64,000 bases of DNA from Sva-07 sp963828415 (GCA_963828415.1 CAWHEI010000009.1:310001-374000), one strand, 5' to 3'; positions 42,207 to 51,888 are shown, counted from the first letter of the stretch. Numbers and translations are program-made. Notes: generated by a model from the sequence alone, not told the origin.

Positions 42207-43418
42207 TCAACGAAGCGCCGTCGCCACGGCGTCGACGATGCGGTCGACCTGGGCGTCGGTGGTGACGAACGGCGGGCAGAACGTGACGGTCTCGGTGCCG
42301 ATCGCCCGCGTGACCACCCCCAGTTCCAGCATCCGATCGCGCACCGCCATCGCGTTCTGGTCTGGCCGCATCGCTGCGCCGAAGATGGCGACTTCACCGC
42401 GCAGGTGATCGAACGCTCCGTCGGCTTCCAACGATCGCAGGCCGGCCTCGAGTCGGGCGCCCATGGTCGTCACCGAGTGGAGCAGGCCCTCGCGTTCGAT
42501 GATGTCGAGGTTGGCGAGCGCAGCTGCACACGCAGCCGGATGTCCCGAGTACGTGTAACCGTGACGCAGGATGAAGTCGGGGTCGGCTTCGAGCGCATCG
42601 CGCACCGCTCGTCCCACGATCACGCCGCCGAGCGGCTGATAGCCCGACGTGACGCCCTTGGCGAACGTGGTGAGATCCGGCGTCACGCCGTAGTGCTCGG
42701 CGGCGAACCAGGTCCCCATGCGCCCGAACCCGGTGATCACCTCGTCGAAGATCAGCAGGGCGCCGTGCTGATCACACAACCGACGCGTTTCGGCGAGGTA
42801 ACCGTCGACCGGCGGGAACACGCCGGCGGCGCCCTGGACGGGTTCGGTGATCACGGCGGCGAGCCGATCGGATTGCTCGGCCATCAGGATCGACAGCGCC
42901 TCGATGTCGTCGCTCGGCACCTGGACGACGTCGGCGAGCAGCTCGCCGTACCCCTCGCGGTTGAGCGCGATTCCCTGGGCGCTCGTGCCGCCGTAGTTCG
43001 TGCCGTGGTAGCCGCGGACGCGCGAGATGATCAGGCGCCGCTCGGGATGCCCGGCCTGCACGTGGGTGAGCCGGGCGAGCTTCATCGCCGAGTCGACGGC
43101 CTCCGAGCCCGATCCGGCGAAGAAGACGCGAGCGTCGGGAATCGGCGTCAGCGAGGCGATCCGCTCGGCGAGCGCGTCCGCGGGCGCGTTCGTGAACGGG
43201 TCGAAGCACGAGTAGGCCTCGATGGTCGAGATCTGGGTGGCGACCGCATCGGCGATGTCCGTTCGGCCATGGCCGACCTGGCAGTACCAGAGGCTCGCCA
43301 TCGCGTCGACCAGCTCATTGCCGTCGGCATCCCACAGCAGCGCACCGTCGCCTCGTGCGATGGTGATGAACCGCTCTCGTGTCGGTTTCGCGAACGGGTG
43401 GAGGAAAGCACCGGGCAT
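42207..43418 (-). CDS. Class III PLP-dependent aminotransferase
   Basis: This 403-aa fold-type I enzyme probably transfers an omega-amino group to a keto acid such as pyruvate. It has LWYCQVGHGRTDIADAVATQ, the PLP phosphate block FFAGSGSEAVDSAMKLAR, VRGYHGTNYGGTSAQG, LLIFDEVITGFGRMGTWF (PLP Asp) and the Schiff-base Lys in LTTFAKGVTSGYQPLGG (about 260). ATG 43418 gives the standard start MPGAFLHPFAKPT. It is divergent from the GH3 gene with about 80 bases between. The amine substrate cannot be inferred. Confidence 0.88.
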   Translation of the reverse strand: MPGAFLHPFAKPTRERFITIARGDGALLWDADGNELVDAMASLWYCQVGHGRTDIADAVATQISTIEAYSCFDPFTNAPADALAERIASLTPIPDARVFFAGSGSEAVDSAMKLARLTHVQAGHPERRLIISRVRGYHGTNYGGTSAQGIALNREGYGELLADVVQVPSDDIEALSILMAEQSDRLAAVITEPVQGAAGVFPPVDGYLAETRRLCDQHGALLIFDEVITGFGRMGTWFAAEHYGVTPDLTTFAKGVTSGYQPLGGVIVGRAVRDALEADPDFILRHGYTYSGHPAACAAALANLDIIEREGLLHSVTTMGARLEAGLRSLEADGAFDHLRGEVAIFGAAMRPDQNAMAVRDRMLELGVVTRAIGTETVTFCPPFVTTDAQVDRIVDAVATALR

Positions 43419-43497
43419 GTCGGCATTCTGCCAGCCGACACCGGTCGAGCCGGTTCTCGACCGCCGCACCTCACCGGGTGTGTGGCAATGTCGCGCC

Positions 43498-45645
43498 ATG
43501 TCGACACCGTTCGCAGACGCAGCAGCCCGAGTCCGCGCCGGAGCCGACCCACATGCCGAGGCCGCGTCGATCGTCGCGCAGATGACGATCGATGAACGGC
43601 TGGGGTGTCTCGACGGCGACACTCCGTTCTGGCCCGGCCTGATCGACATGACCGCAGGCGGCTACTACCGCCACCCGTGGCCGGCAGCCCACGTCGAGCG
43701 CCTCGGCATACCCGGGATCGACTTCGCCGACGGGCCGCGCGGCTGCGTCATCGGAGATGCGACGGCGTTCCCGGTGAGCATGGCTCGCGGCGCGACCTTC
43801 GACCCGGATCTGGAAGCTCGAATCGGCGACGCGATCGGCGCCGAACTGCGAGCGAGCGGCGCCACCTACACCGGCGCCGTGTGCATGAACCTGCTCCGTC
43901 ACCCGGCGTGGGGGCGGGCGCAGGAGACCTATGGGGAGGACCCGCACCACGTGGGGGTGATGGCGTCGGCATTCGTGGCCGGGCTGCAGCGGCACGTGAT
44001 GGCGTGCATGAAGCACTTTGCGCTCAACTCGATGGAGAACGCCAGATTCACCGTCGATGTGACCGTCGGCGAGCGAGCGCTCCACGAGGTGTACCTCCCG
44101 CACTTCGAGCGAGTCGCGGCGAGCGGGGTCGCGTCGGTGATGAGCGCCTACAACTCGGTGAACGGCGAGTGGTGCGGCGACAACGCACACCTGCTCACCG
44201 CGATCCTGCGCGACGAATGGGGCTGGGACGGCTTCGTCACCTCCGACTTCATCTTCGGACTCCGCGATCCGGCTGCGTCGGTGGTGGCGGGGCTCGACAT
44301 CGAGATGCCGTTCCGCCAGCAACGGGCGATGGCACTTGCCGAGGCGTTGGCGAACGACACGCTTGCCGAGGCCGACGTCGATCGGGCCGTTCAGCGAATC
44401 GTGGCCACGTTCCTGCGCTTCTCGACGGTCTTCGAGCAGCAACCGCCCGTAGGCGTGGTCGGCTGCAACGATCACCGTGCGCTCGCCCGCGAGGCCGCGG
44501 CCGTGTCGACGGTGTTGCTGCGCAACGAGCACGCGCTGCTGCCGCTCGACGCTGCAGCTGTTGGTCGGGTGGCGGTGCTCGGACGTTTGGCGGCCGTGAG
44601 GAATCTCGGCGATGGCGGGTCGAGCGACGTGCGGGCGTCGCATGTCGTGACCGCGCTCGACGGGCTGCGCGCCCGGTTCGGTGCCGACCAGGTGGAGCAC
44701 TCGGACGACGACGCTTCGATAGCCGTCGGCGCCGACGTGGTCGTGGTGGTCGTCGGCTACACCAAGGCCGACGAAGGCGAGTGCATCGAAGCCGCCGGTG
44801 CCGACGCACTCGGTCGGTCGGTCTTCCCGCCGGTCGACCACCCGACGCTGGGTGCAGGAGTGGCGTGGACGGCGCCGCCCGATCCGGTGCGACCGCCGGC
44901 GGCGTCGAGCGACGGGGGCGTCGATCGCATGGCACCCGGTGGAGATCGAACCTCGCTGCGTCTGTCGGGCGCCGACGAGTCGCTGATCGCCGCAGCGGCG
45001 GCCGTCAACGACGACGTCGTGGTCGTTGTCGTGGGCGGGTCGGCGGTCGTGATGCCGTGGGCGTCGACCGTGTCGGCGATCTTGATGACCTGGTACTCGG
45101 GGGTTGAGGGCGGATCGGCGTTGGCGGATGTCCTCGTCGGCGCCGTCGAGCCGGCCGGTCGCCTCCCGTTCGTGGTGCCGACCGATCCTGCGCATCTGCC
45201 GTACTTCGATCGTGACGCAACCGAGATCACCTACGACCTGTTCCACGGCCAGTGGATGCTCGACCGCGACGGCCACGCCGCCCACTTCCCGTTCGGGTGG
45301 GGCCTCGGCTGGGGGGCGGTCGATGTCGTCGGCGCCGAATTGGTCGACCCGACCACCGTCGTCGTGTCGGTCCGGAATCCGGGCCAACGGCCGCTGCGCT
45401 CTGTGCTGTTCGTTCACGCTGGAATCGAGCAGAGCGAATGGGAACGCCCACGGCGACGGCTCGTCGGATTTGCACGAGCTGACGTCGAAGCCGGGGCAAC
45501 CGTCGACGTCGAGATCGACGTCGACTGGTCGATGCTCGACGTGCGCGTCGACGGCGACTGGGTCACCGAGCGGGGTGCGTACGTGATCGCCGTCGGTCGA
45601 TACGCCGGCGACCCCGAGGCTGCCACCATCGAGGTCCACCGCTAG
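43498..45645 (+). CDS. Glycoside hydrolase family 3 (beta-glucosidase-like)
   Basis: This 715-aa protein hydrolyses beta-linked sugars. The GH3 N-terminal barrel shows GIDFADGPRGCVIG, QETYGEDPHHVGVMASAFV, ACMKHFALNSMENARFTVDV (KHF motif) and the nucleophile Asp in WDGFVTSDFIFGL (about 249). The C-terminal alpha/beta domain carries VSTVLLRNEHALLPL and VVVVGYTKADEGE, and a fibronectin III-like end follows (SVRNPGQRPLRSVLFVH). No signal peptide is visible, so it is probably cytoplasmic. ATG 43498 lies in a region without a ribosome binding site. Confidence 0.9.
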   Translation: MSTPFADAAARVRAGADPHAEAASIVAQMTIDERLGCLDGDTPFWPGLIDMTAGGYYRHPWPAAHVERLGIPGIDFADGPRGCVIGDATAFPVSMARGATFDPDLEARIGDAIGAELRASGATYTGAVCMNLLRHPAWGRAQETYGEDPHHVGVMASAFVAGLQRHVMACMKHFALNSMENARFTVDVTVGERALHEVYLPHFERVAASGVASVMSAYNSVNGEWCGDNAHLLTAILRDEWGWDGFVTSDFIFGLRDPAASVVAGLDIEMPFRQQRAMALAEALANDTLAEADVDRAVQRIVATFLRFSTVFEQQPPVGVVGCNDHRALAREAAAVSTVLLRNEHALLPLDAAAVGRVAVLGRLAAVRNLGDGGSSDVRASHVVTALDGLRARFGADQVEHSDDDASIAVGADVVVVVVGYTKADEGECIEAAGADALGRSVFPPVDHPTLGAGVAWTAPPDPVRPPAASSDGGVDRMAPGGDRTSLRLSGADESLIAAAAAVNDDVVVVVVGGSAVVMPWASTVSAILMTWYSGVEGGSALADVLVGAVEPAGRLPFVVPTDPAHLPYFDRDATEITYDLFHGQWMLDRDGHAAHFPFGWGLGWGAVDVVGAELVDPTTVVVSVRNPGQRPLRSVLFVHAGIEQSEWERPRRRLVGFARADVEAGATVDVEIDVDWSMLDVRVDGDWVTERGAYVIAVGRYAGDPEAATIEVHR

Positions 45646-45648
45646 CCT
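45643..45648 (+). promoter_or_regulatory. Putative -10 box for the leaderless FKBP gene
   Basis: TAGCCT starts at the TAG stop of the GH3 gene and lies eight bases before ATG 45657. Confidence 0.35.
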
Positions 45649-45656
45649 CGGCGCTC

Positions 45657-46025
45657 ATGCGCAAGCCCGACGTCACCATTCCTGAAGGCACTCCGCCGTC
45701 GACCCTCCTGATCGAGGACGAGACGGTCGGCGATGGCGACGAAGCGGTTGCCGGCAAGGACGTCACGGTCCATTACGTCGGCGTGTCATGGTCGACGGGC
45801 GAACAGTTCGATGCGTCCTGGGATCGGATGGAACCGTTCCGGTTCGGCCTCGGTCGTCGCCAGGTGATCCAGGGCTGGGACGACGGCGTGCAGGGAATGA
45901 AGGTCGGCGGTCGCCGCAAACTGACGATTCCGCCGCACATGGGCTATGGCGCTGCTGGCGCCGGCGGCGTGATCGCTCCGAACGAGACGCTCGTCTTCGT
46001 GGTCGACCTCCTCGCTGTCGGCTGA
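45657..46025 (+). CDS. FKBP-type peptidyl-prolyl cis-trans isomerase
   Basis: This 122-aa single FKBP domain has VTVHYVGVSWSTGEQFDASW, FRFGLGRRQVIQGWDDGVQG, MKVGGRRKLTIPPHMGYG and NETLVFVVDLLAV. All core active-site residues of FKBP12-like enzymes (Tyr, Phe, Asp, Trp and the VIxGWDxGVxGM block) are present. It has no signal peptide, so it is a cytosolic folding catalyst. It begins 11 bases after the GH3 stop. Confidence 0.93.
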   Translation: MRKPDVTIPEGTPPSTLLIEDETVGDGDEAVAGKDVTVHYVGVSWSTGEQFDASWDRMEPFRFGLGRRQVIQGWDDGVQGMKVGGRRKLTIPPHMGYGAAGAGGVIAPNETLVFVVDLLAVG

Positions 46026-46060
46026 TCAGCGCTCGTCGCCGATCTGGGGGAGTCGACACC

Positions 46061-47206
46061 ATGGAGCACGATCACACGCACGATCATTCACACGGCCATC
46101 AGCTGGCCTCGCCTGACGCTGGCGACGGGTCGTCGCCGGAGCGGCCGCCCAAGCAGGAGCAGGAGCAGGCGACCACCGACGTGACCGAAGTAGCGCCGGG
46201 AATCGTGCGCACCCAGTTGCCGATCAGCATGCCGGGCCTCGGCCACGTCAACTGCTACCTGCTCGAGGACGAGCGCGGCATTGCCGTCGTCGATCCGGGC
46301 CTGCCCGGCGATGACTCGTGGAACGACCTCGTCGATCGACTCACCCGGGCGGGATACACCGTCGACGACGTACACACCGTCGTGGTCACGCACTCGCACC
46401 CTGACCACTTCGGCGGGGCGATGCGCCTGCATCACGAGGCAGGCGCGGACGTCGTCACGCACGAGTCGTTCCGCACGCTGTTCGATCTGGCCGAAGCCGA
46501 CGACCACGAGGATTCCGAACGACTCGACGTCAACACGCCCGAGGATCGCATCGCCGCGATGGAACGCTGGATGGCCACGCCGTCGCCGTGGGGCGGTCGT
46601 CGCAGCGGTCCCTCCCCGGAGTTCCTCGAACGGATCCGCAGCAGTGGATCGTCGCCGGGTTCGGTCTTCGCGACGCCTCGTCCGACGAAGCCCCTCGTCG
46701 ACGGCCAGACGATCATGCTCGCCCGTCGCGAGTGGGTGGCGATGCACACGCCCGGCCACACCTACGACCACCTCTGCCTCTACGACCCCGAGTTCGGGGT
46801 GGTCCTCACCGGCGACCACGTGCTGCCGTCGATCACGCCGCACATCAGCGGGTTGACGCCGAACAGCGATCCGCTGGCGCTCTTCTTCGACTCGCTGCGA
46901 CGCATGGCCGACATCGCCGACGTCTCGATCGCGCTGCCGGCCCACGGGCATCCGTTCACCGATCTCGGCGGGCGGGCGGAGCACATCATCGAGCACCACG
47001 AGGAGCGCCTCGACATCATCCGTGACGCAAGCCACGACCTGCCGAACGGCACCGTCGAGGACTTCATGCGGGTGTTGTTCAAGGAACGGTCGTGGGGTGA
47101 GATGGCCGAGAGCGAGACCTACGCCCACCTCGAACACCTCCGCGAGCTCGGCGAGATGTCGCGCCACGCCGACCACGGCTTCGCCCGCTACGCCCCGACC
47201 GCCTGA
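46061..47206 (+). CDS. MBL-fold metallohydrolase with His-rich N-terminus
   Basis: This 381-aa metallo-beta-lactamase-fold protein has the metal motif VVTHSHPDHFGGAM (about 108), MHTPGHTYDHLCLY, VLTGDHVLPSITPHI and LPAHGHPFTD. The first residues MEHDHTHDHSHGH form a His/Asp tract that could bind Zn or Ni. An insert near 170-200 (WGGRRSGPSPEFLERIRS) is longer than in typical glyoxalase II. A helical C-terminal domain follows (about 300-381), as in LACTB2-like proteins. The substrate is unknown. ATG 46061 has GGGGGAG upstream. The 61-bp repeat array starts 24 bases after the stop. Confidence 0.82.
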   Translation: MEHDHTHDHSHGHQLASPDAGDGSSPERPPKQEQEQATTDVTEVAPGIVRTQLPISMPGLGHVNCYLLEDERGIAVVDPGLPGDDSWNDLVDRLTRAGYTVDDVHTVVVTHSHPDHFGGAMRLHHEAGADVVTHESFRTLFDLAEADDHEDSERLDVNTPEDRIAAMERWMATPSPWGGRRSGPSPEFLERIRSSGSSPGSVFATPRPTKPLVDGQTIMLARREWVAMHTPGHTYDHLCLYDPEFGVVLTGDHVLPSITPHISGLTPNSDPLALFFDSLRRMADIADVSIALPAHGHPFTDLGGRAEHIIEHHEERLDIIRDASHDLPNGTVEDFMRVLFKERSWGEMAESETYAHLEHLRELGEMSRHADHGFARYAPTA

Positions 47207-47230
47207 CGCGACCCGCCGCGCCGGCTCTGC

Positions 47231-47578
47231 GATGAGCGAAACCGCCGTATCCGGTCGGTTCGCTCATCGTTGGGTGGGTTCGGTGCGGTGCGATGAGCGA
47301 AACCGCCGTATCCGGTCGGTTCGCTCATCGTTGGGTGGGTTCGGTGCGTTGCGATGAGTGAAACCGCCGTATCCGGTCGGTTCGCTCATCGTTGGGTGGG
47401 TTCGGTGCGTTGCGATGAGCGAAACCGCCGTATCCGGTCGGTTCGCTCATCGTTGGGTGGGTTCGGTGCGGTGCGATGAGCGAAACCGCCGTATCCGGTC
47501 GGTTCGCTCATCGTTGGGTGGGTTCGGTGCGGTGCGATGAGTGAAACCGCCGTATCCGGTCGGTTCGCTCATCGTTGG
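47231..47578. repeat. REP2 array: 61-bp tandem repeat, six copies
   Basis: Units begin at 47231, 47292, 47353, 47414, 47475 and 47536, exactly 61 bp apart; the last is cut after about 42 bases. Each contains a 38-bp palindrome (GATGAGCGAA..TTCGCTCATC, with CGT-ATCC-GG in the centre) and a 23-bp spacer GTTGGGTGGGTTCGGTG plus CGGTGC or CGTTGC. Copies differ by one or two bases (GAGC/GAGT, GCGG/GCGT). The whole 47207-47668 gap holds nothing else that I can see. Because spacers are nearly identical, this is not a CRISPR array. Confidence 0.92.
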
Positions 47579-47668
47579 CAGGCGGAGTGTCGGTCTGAGT
47601 CGTCGCGAGGCAGGACGGTCGGGGAAGATGGCGGCGCTCCATTTCCGTCGAGTCGAGGTCAGATCACC

Positions 47669-49822
47669 ATGTCCATTGCCATCACCGAAGACCATCGCTC
47701 GCTCGCCGAAACGGTGAGCAGTTTCGCCGAGAAGCGCGATCTACGCGGCGCCAATCGAGCATTGCTCGAATCGGCGGCCGAGACGCTGCCGACGTTCTGG
47801 AACGAGTTCGCGGAGTTGGGTTGGCTCGGCCTGCACCTTCCCGAGGCGGTCGGCGGGTCGGGGTACGGCATCGACGAGCTGGTGATCGTGGTCGAGGAGC
47901 TCGGCCGGGTCGTTGCTCCGGGCCCGTTCGTACCGACCGTGATCGCCAGCGCTGTGCTGGCAGCGACCGCGCCGGGCGAGTTGCAGCAGCACCTGCTGCC
48001 CGGGTTCGCCGACGGATCGACGGTCGGGGCGGTCGCGCTCGGCGGTGGGGTCACGGTGACCGATGGTGCGGCCACCGGCGATGCCGGCGTGGTGCTCGGC
48101 GCCGGACTGGCGTCGGTGATCCTCGTTCCGGTCGGCGACGATGTCGCAGTCGTCGAAGTCGGTGACGGCGTCGCCGTCGAGACGCCGGCGAACCTCGACC
48201 CGAGCCGGCGCAGTGCCCGCGTCACCCTCGACAGGGCCCGAGCGACGGTGATCCCCGGTGCTCGGCGCACGATGGTCGACCTGGCGAGGGTGATCCTGTC
48301 GGCCGACGCGGTCGGGGTGGCTCGTGAGTGCACGTCGATGGGTGCCGCGTACTCCAAGGAGCGGATCCAGTTCGGCCGGCCAATCGCCATGTACCAGGCG
48401 GTCAAGCACCACTGCGCCAACATGGCCGTGGCCACCGAACTCGCCACGAGTGCCACCTGGGACGCGGCCCGAGCTGCCGCTACTGGCGGCGACCAGCTCT
48501 CCTACGCGGCCGCCGTCGCTGCAACCCTGGCGGCTCCGGCTGCCGATCTGTGCGCCAACCTGAACACCCAGGTGCACGGCGGCATCGCCATCACCTGGGA
48601 ACACGATGCGCACCTCTACATGCGCCGCGCGACCACGTTGCTGCACTACCTGGCCGCGGCCGAGGCGGCAGCTGACTTGACCGACCTCGTCCGCCGTGGC
48701 GTGGTGCGCGACAAGGCGATCGAGCTGCCGCCTGAAGCGGAGGCGATCCGCGACGAGGTCAGAAGATTCGCGCAGCGGGTCAAGGACCTCCCGCCAGCGC
48801 AGCAGCGCACTCAGCTGATCGAGACGGGCTACGTGATGCCGCATTGGCCGAAGCCATACGGTCGCGCTGCCGGCGCAGTCGAGCAGTTGGTGATCGAGCA
48901 GGAGTTCGCCGAAGCCGCGCTCACCCGCCCGGCCTACGGAATCACGGCGTGGAACATCCTCACGATCATCCAGTACGCAACGCAGGATCAGATCGATCGG
49001 TGGGTGCGTCCGGCGCTCGAGCAGGAGGTCATCTGGTGTCAGCTCTTCAGCGAGCCCGATGCCGGCTCCGACGCCGCCGGTGTGAAGACCAAGGCCAGTC
49101 GAGTCGACGGGGGGTGGCTCGTGAACGGTCAGAAGGTGTGGACCAGCGGTGCCCATGTCGCCGGGATGGGCTTCGCCACCGTGCGCACCAACCCCGACGT
49201 GCCCAAGCACGACGGCATCACCATGATGGCGATCGACATGCACGCCGACGGCGTCGAGGTGCGCCCGTTGAAGCAGACGTCGGGCGCGTCGGACTTCAAC
49301 GAGGTCTTCTTCAACGACGTGTTCGTGCCCGACGACGACGTGGTCGGCCCGGTCGACGGCGGTTGGACCGTGGCCCGAGCGACGCTCGGCAACGAGAGCG
49401 TCAGCATCGGCGGGGGCAGCGGCGGCATGTCGATGCCGGGCGCGGCGCTGATCGCACCGTTCGACGCACATCCCGAGCGGCTCGCCGGGGGAGCGCCCCG
49501 CATCGGTCGCTACATCGCCGAGCACCAGGCGATGGGACTACTCAACCTGCGCAGCGCCAATCGCGCGGTTGCCGGCGGTGAGCCCGGACCCGAGGGAGCG
49601 ATGACCAAACTCGTGCTGTCGGAGATCGGCCACGAAGCGGCGGCGATCATGACCGAACTCAACGGCCCCGACTCGCTGTTCATGGACGGCCCGGGCGGGC
49701 TGAGCAACCTGCTCGTGCTGATGCATCGAGGCATGTCGATCGCCGGCGGAACTTCGGAGATCAAGCGCAACCAGATCGGCGAACGCATCCTCGGTCTGCC
49801 ACGCGACCCGTTGTTGAAGTAG
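47669..49822 (+). CDS. Fused double acyl-CoA dehydrogenase (FadE34-size)
   Basis: This 717-aa protein holds two acyl-CoA dehydrogenase domains in tandem. The N-terminal half (about 1-345) has WLGLHLPEAVGGSGYGIDEL, KERIQFGRPIAMYQAVKHHC and QVHGGIAITWEHDAHLYMRR. The C-terminal half (about 355-717) has WCQLFSEPDAGSDAAGVKT, VNGQKVWTSGAHVAGMGF and AGGTSEIKRNQIGERILGLP. Size and order match mycobacterial FadE34-type enzymes, linked to steroid or CoA-ester side chain oxidation. The flavin-binding GTSE and QVHGG elements sit in different halves. ATG 47669 is preferred; the frame is open back into the repeat array. Confidence 0.85.
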   Translation: MSIAITEDHRSLAETVSSFAEKRDLRGANRALLESAAETLPTFWNEFAELGWLGLHLPEAVGGSGYGIDELVIVVEELGRVVAPGPFVPTVIASAVLAATAPGELQQHLLPGFADGSTVGAVALGGGVTVTDGAATGDAGVVLGAGLASVILVPVGDDVAVVEVGDGVAVETPANLDPSRRSARVTLDRARATVIPGARRTMVDLARVILSADAVGVARECTSMGAAYSKERIQFGRPIAMYQAVKHHCANMAVATELATSATWDAARAAATGGDQLSYAAAVAATLAAPAADLCANLNTQVHGGIAITWEHDAHLYMRRATTLLHYLAAAEAAADLTDLVRRGVVRDKAIELPPEAEAIRDEVRRFAQRVKDLPPAQQRTQLIETGYVMPHWPKPYGRAAGAVEQLVIEQEFAEAALTRPAYGITAWNILTIIQYATQDQIDRWVRPALEQEVIWCQLFSEPDAGSDAAGVKTKASRVDGGWLVNGQKVWTSGAHVAGMGFATVRTNPDVPKHDGITMMAIDMHADGVEVRPLKQTSGASDFNEVFFNDVFVPDDDVVGPVDGGWTVARATLGNESVSIGGGSGGMSMPGAALIAPFDAHPERLAGGAPRIGRYIAEHQAMGLLNLRSANRAVAGGEPGPEGAMTKLVLSEIGHEAAAIMTELNGPDSLFMDGPGGLSNLLVLMHRGMSIAGGTSEIKRNQIGERILGLPRDPLLK

Positions 49823-49902
49823 CGATCGGCATACCGTTCCCTGTGGGGTCTGCGGGCGTACGCTCACGGTCACTCTGACTGTTGTGAAAGGCGTACGGGC
49901 TG

Positions 49903-51888
49903 ATGGTGTCAACTGAAACTGGAGTGCTGAGGCCGGCAAGTCAACGCCCGTCATGGGGCCAATTGGTCAGGCGAACCGTCGCCACGGTGCTGGTCGTCAC
50001 GGTCGCTCTGATCCTGTCGGCGTGGGTGCTTCCTGGATTCGCGATCGACACCTTCGGACACGCCCTGCTGGCGGGCGCCGTGGTCGGTCTCATCGATGCG
50101 CTCGTGTGGCCGGCGTTCGCCTTCCTGCTGGTCCCGCTGTCGGTCTACACGCTCGGCCTGGCGAACCTGGCCGTGAATGCCCTCGTCACGTGGGCCGTGC
50201 TCGACCAGATTCCCGGTGTGCGTCTCGACGGGTTCTGGACGGCACTCCTCGTTGCCGTGATCACCACCACGGTGGCAACGTTGCTGAGCAGCGCACTCGC
50301 GCTCGACGACGACAGCTGGTACGACGAGCGCATCGCACGACGGCGTCGCCGGCGCCGCGGCACCACGATCTCCGATGTTCCCGGCGTGGTGTTCGTCCAG
50401 GTCGACGGCCTGTCCGAACATGCACTGCGGTTCGCGCTCGAGTCGGGCGACGCACCGACGTTGCATCGCTGGCTGAGCGATGGGAGCCACCGACGGGTCG
50501 GTTGGCAGACCGAATGGTCGTCACAGACCGGTGTCAGCCAGTGTGGAATCCTGCACGGATCGACCGTCGACATGCCCGCGTTCCGGTGGGTGGAGAAGTC
50601 GACCGGCGAGACCATGGTGTCGAACCACCCGAAATCGGCCCTGGAGATCGAACGCCGTCACAGCGACGGCAACGGTCTGCTCGCCAACAACGGGTCGAGC
50701 TACTCCAATCTGTTCACCGGCGACGCCGAACGCGCGGTGCTGACCATGAGCGTCGCCGGCCGGCGCAAGGAGAACAAGCTCGGGGCCGGCTACGCGCAGT
50801 ACTTCTCCCGGCCGTCGAACGCCATCCGCACGCTGAACGGGACCATCGCGGAGCTGTACCGCGAGCGGCGCGCCGCTCGCGACCAGATCCGTCGCGGCGT
50901 CCAGCCACGGGTCAGTCGGAACTGGACCTACGCGCTCCTGCGGTCCTTCACCACGATCATCAGCCGCGACGTGTGCGTCAACGGCGTGCTCAACGACATG
51001 GCCGAAGGACGCGACGCGATCTACATCGACTTCCTCGGCTACGACGAGGTGTCGCATCACTCGGGGCCGCTGCGTGAGGACACGTTGCGCGTCCTGCGCG
51101 ACATCGACCGCCAGATCGCCCGGTTCGAGCGGGCCGTCGCGTTCGCGCCGCGTCCGTATCGCATCGTGGTGTTGTCCGATCACGGTCAGACGCAAGGGGC
51201 CACGTTCGAGGAGCGGTACGGCGAGTCGCTCGCCGGGGTCGTCGGTCGTCTGTGTGGCGCCGTCGTCGATGTCGACGACGACTCCGATGCCGGCCGCACC
51301 GAGTCGTCAGCATGGTTGCGCAGCGCCCGTGACGACGACCACGAACTCCAGCGCTCCGAGACCGAGCCGATGGTCCTGGCGTCGGGCAATCTCGGACTGG
51401 TGTACTTGCCCGAGGGCGACCGCCGGCTGACGCTGGAGGAGATCGAGGGGCTCTACCCGGACCTGGTGACTGGGCTGGTCGCGCATCCCGGCGTGGGATT
51501 CGTGGTCGTCCTCACTGCGGCGGCGGGCCCCGTCGTCATGTCGCCGACCGGTCGCCGCGTGATCGACACCGGCGAGGTCGAGGGCGATGACCCGCTCGAG
51601 CCGTTCGGCCCGGGCGCTGTCGCGATGGTTGGCCGTGCGGCTGCCTACTCGACGGCCGGTGACGTGATGGTCAACAGCATGTACGACTCCGAGACCGACG
51701 AAGTGGCTGCGTTCGAGCATCAGGTGAGTTCGCATGGCGGGCTCGGCGGTCCGCAGACCCGACCGTTCGTGATCTACCCGGCCGACGTGTCCGATCCGTC
51801 CGCACCGATCGAGGGACCTGCTGCGCTTCATCGCGTGCTCAAGGGGTGGCTGCGGGAATTGGGCCAGCCCGTCGAGGTTCCCGCGTGA
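49903..51888 (+). CDS. Holin-like membrane domain fused to alkaline-phosphatase-fold phosphodiesterase
   Basis: This 661-aa protein has four TM helices in residues about 25-130 with the Phage_holin_4_2 pattern (LLAGAVVGLIDALVWPAFAF; VPLSVYTLGLANLAVNALV), then an Arg-rich linker (ARRRRRRRG) and a type I phosphodiesterase-like domain: VVFVQVDGLSEHALR (metal Asp), QTEWSSQTGVSQCGILHGST (nucleophile Thr/Ser region), YIDFLGYDEVSHHSG, VVLSDHGQTQGATF and FEHQVSSHGGLGGPQTRPF (metal His). It is probably a membrane-anchored hydrolase; the holin name reflects homology, not phage origin. It overlaps the DUF1622 gene by GTGA. Confidence 0.82.
   Translation: MVSTETGVLRPASQRPSWGQLVRRTVATVLVVTVALILSAWVLPGFAIDTFGHALLAGAVVGLIDALVWPAFAFLLVPLSVYTLGLANLAVNALVTWAVLDQIPGVRLDGFWTALLVAVITTTVATLLSSALALDDDSWYDERIARRRRRRRGTTISDVPGVVFVQVDGLSEHALRFALESGDAPTLHRWLSDGSHRRVGWQTEWSSQTGVSQCGILHGSTVDMPAFRWVEKSTGETMVSNHPKSALEIERRHSDGNGLLANNGSSYSNLFTGDAERAVLTMSVAGRRKENKLGAGYAQYFSRPSNAIRTLNGTIAELYRERRAARDQIRRGVQPRVSRNWTYALLRSFTTIISRDVCVNGVLNDMAEGRDAIYIDFLGYDEVSHHSGPLREDTLRVLRDIDRQIARFERAVAFAPRPYRIVVLSDHGQTQGATFEERYGESLAGVVGRLCGAVVDVDDDSDAGRTESSAWLRSARDDDHELQRSETEPMVLASGNLGLVYLPEGDRRLTLEEIEGLYPDLVTGLVAHPGVGFVVVLTAAAGPVVMSPTGRRVIDTGEVEGDDPLEPFGPGAVAMVGRAAAYSTAGDVMVNSMYDSETDEVAAFEHQVSSHGGLGGPQTRPFVIYPADVSDPSAPIEGPAALHRVLKGWLRELGQPVEVPA

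Noticed and set aside
43471..45639. Long minus-strand open frame (over 700 codons) opposite the GH3 gene
   Set aside because: It is Arg/His/Asp-rich with no family motif, the usual antisense shadow in high-GC DNA; the plus strand has clear GH3 motifs.
47231..47578. CRISPR array
   Set aside because: The units repeat with nearly identical spacers and no cas genes are nearby; it is a tandem repeat.
49903..50300. Prophage remnant suggested by the holin-like domain
   Set aside because: The domain is part of a fusion protein of a chromosomal family and no phage genes lie nearby.
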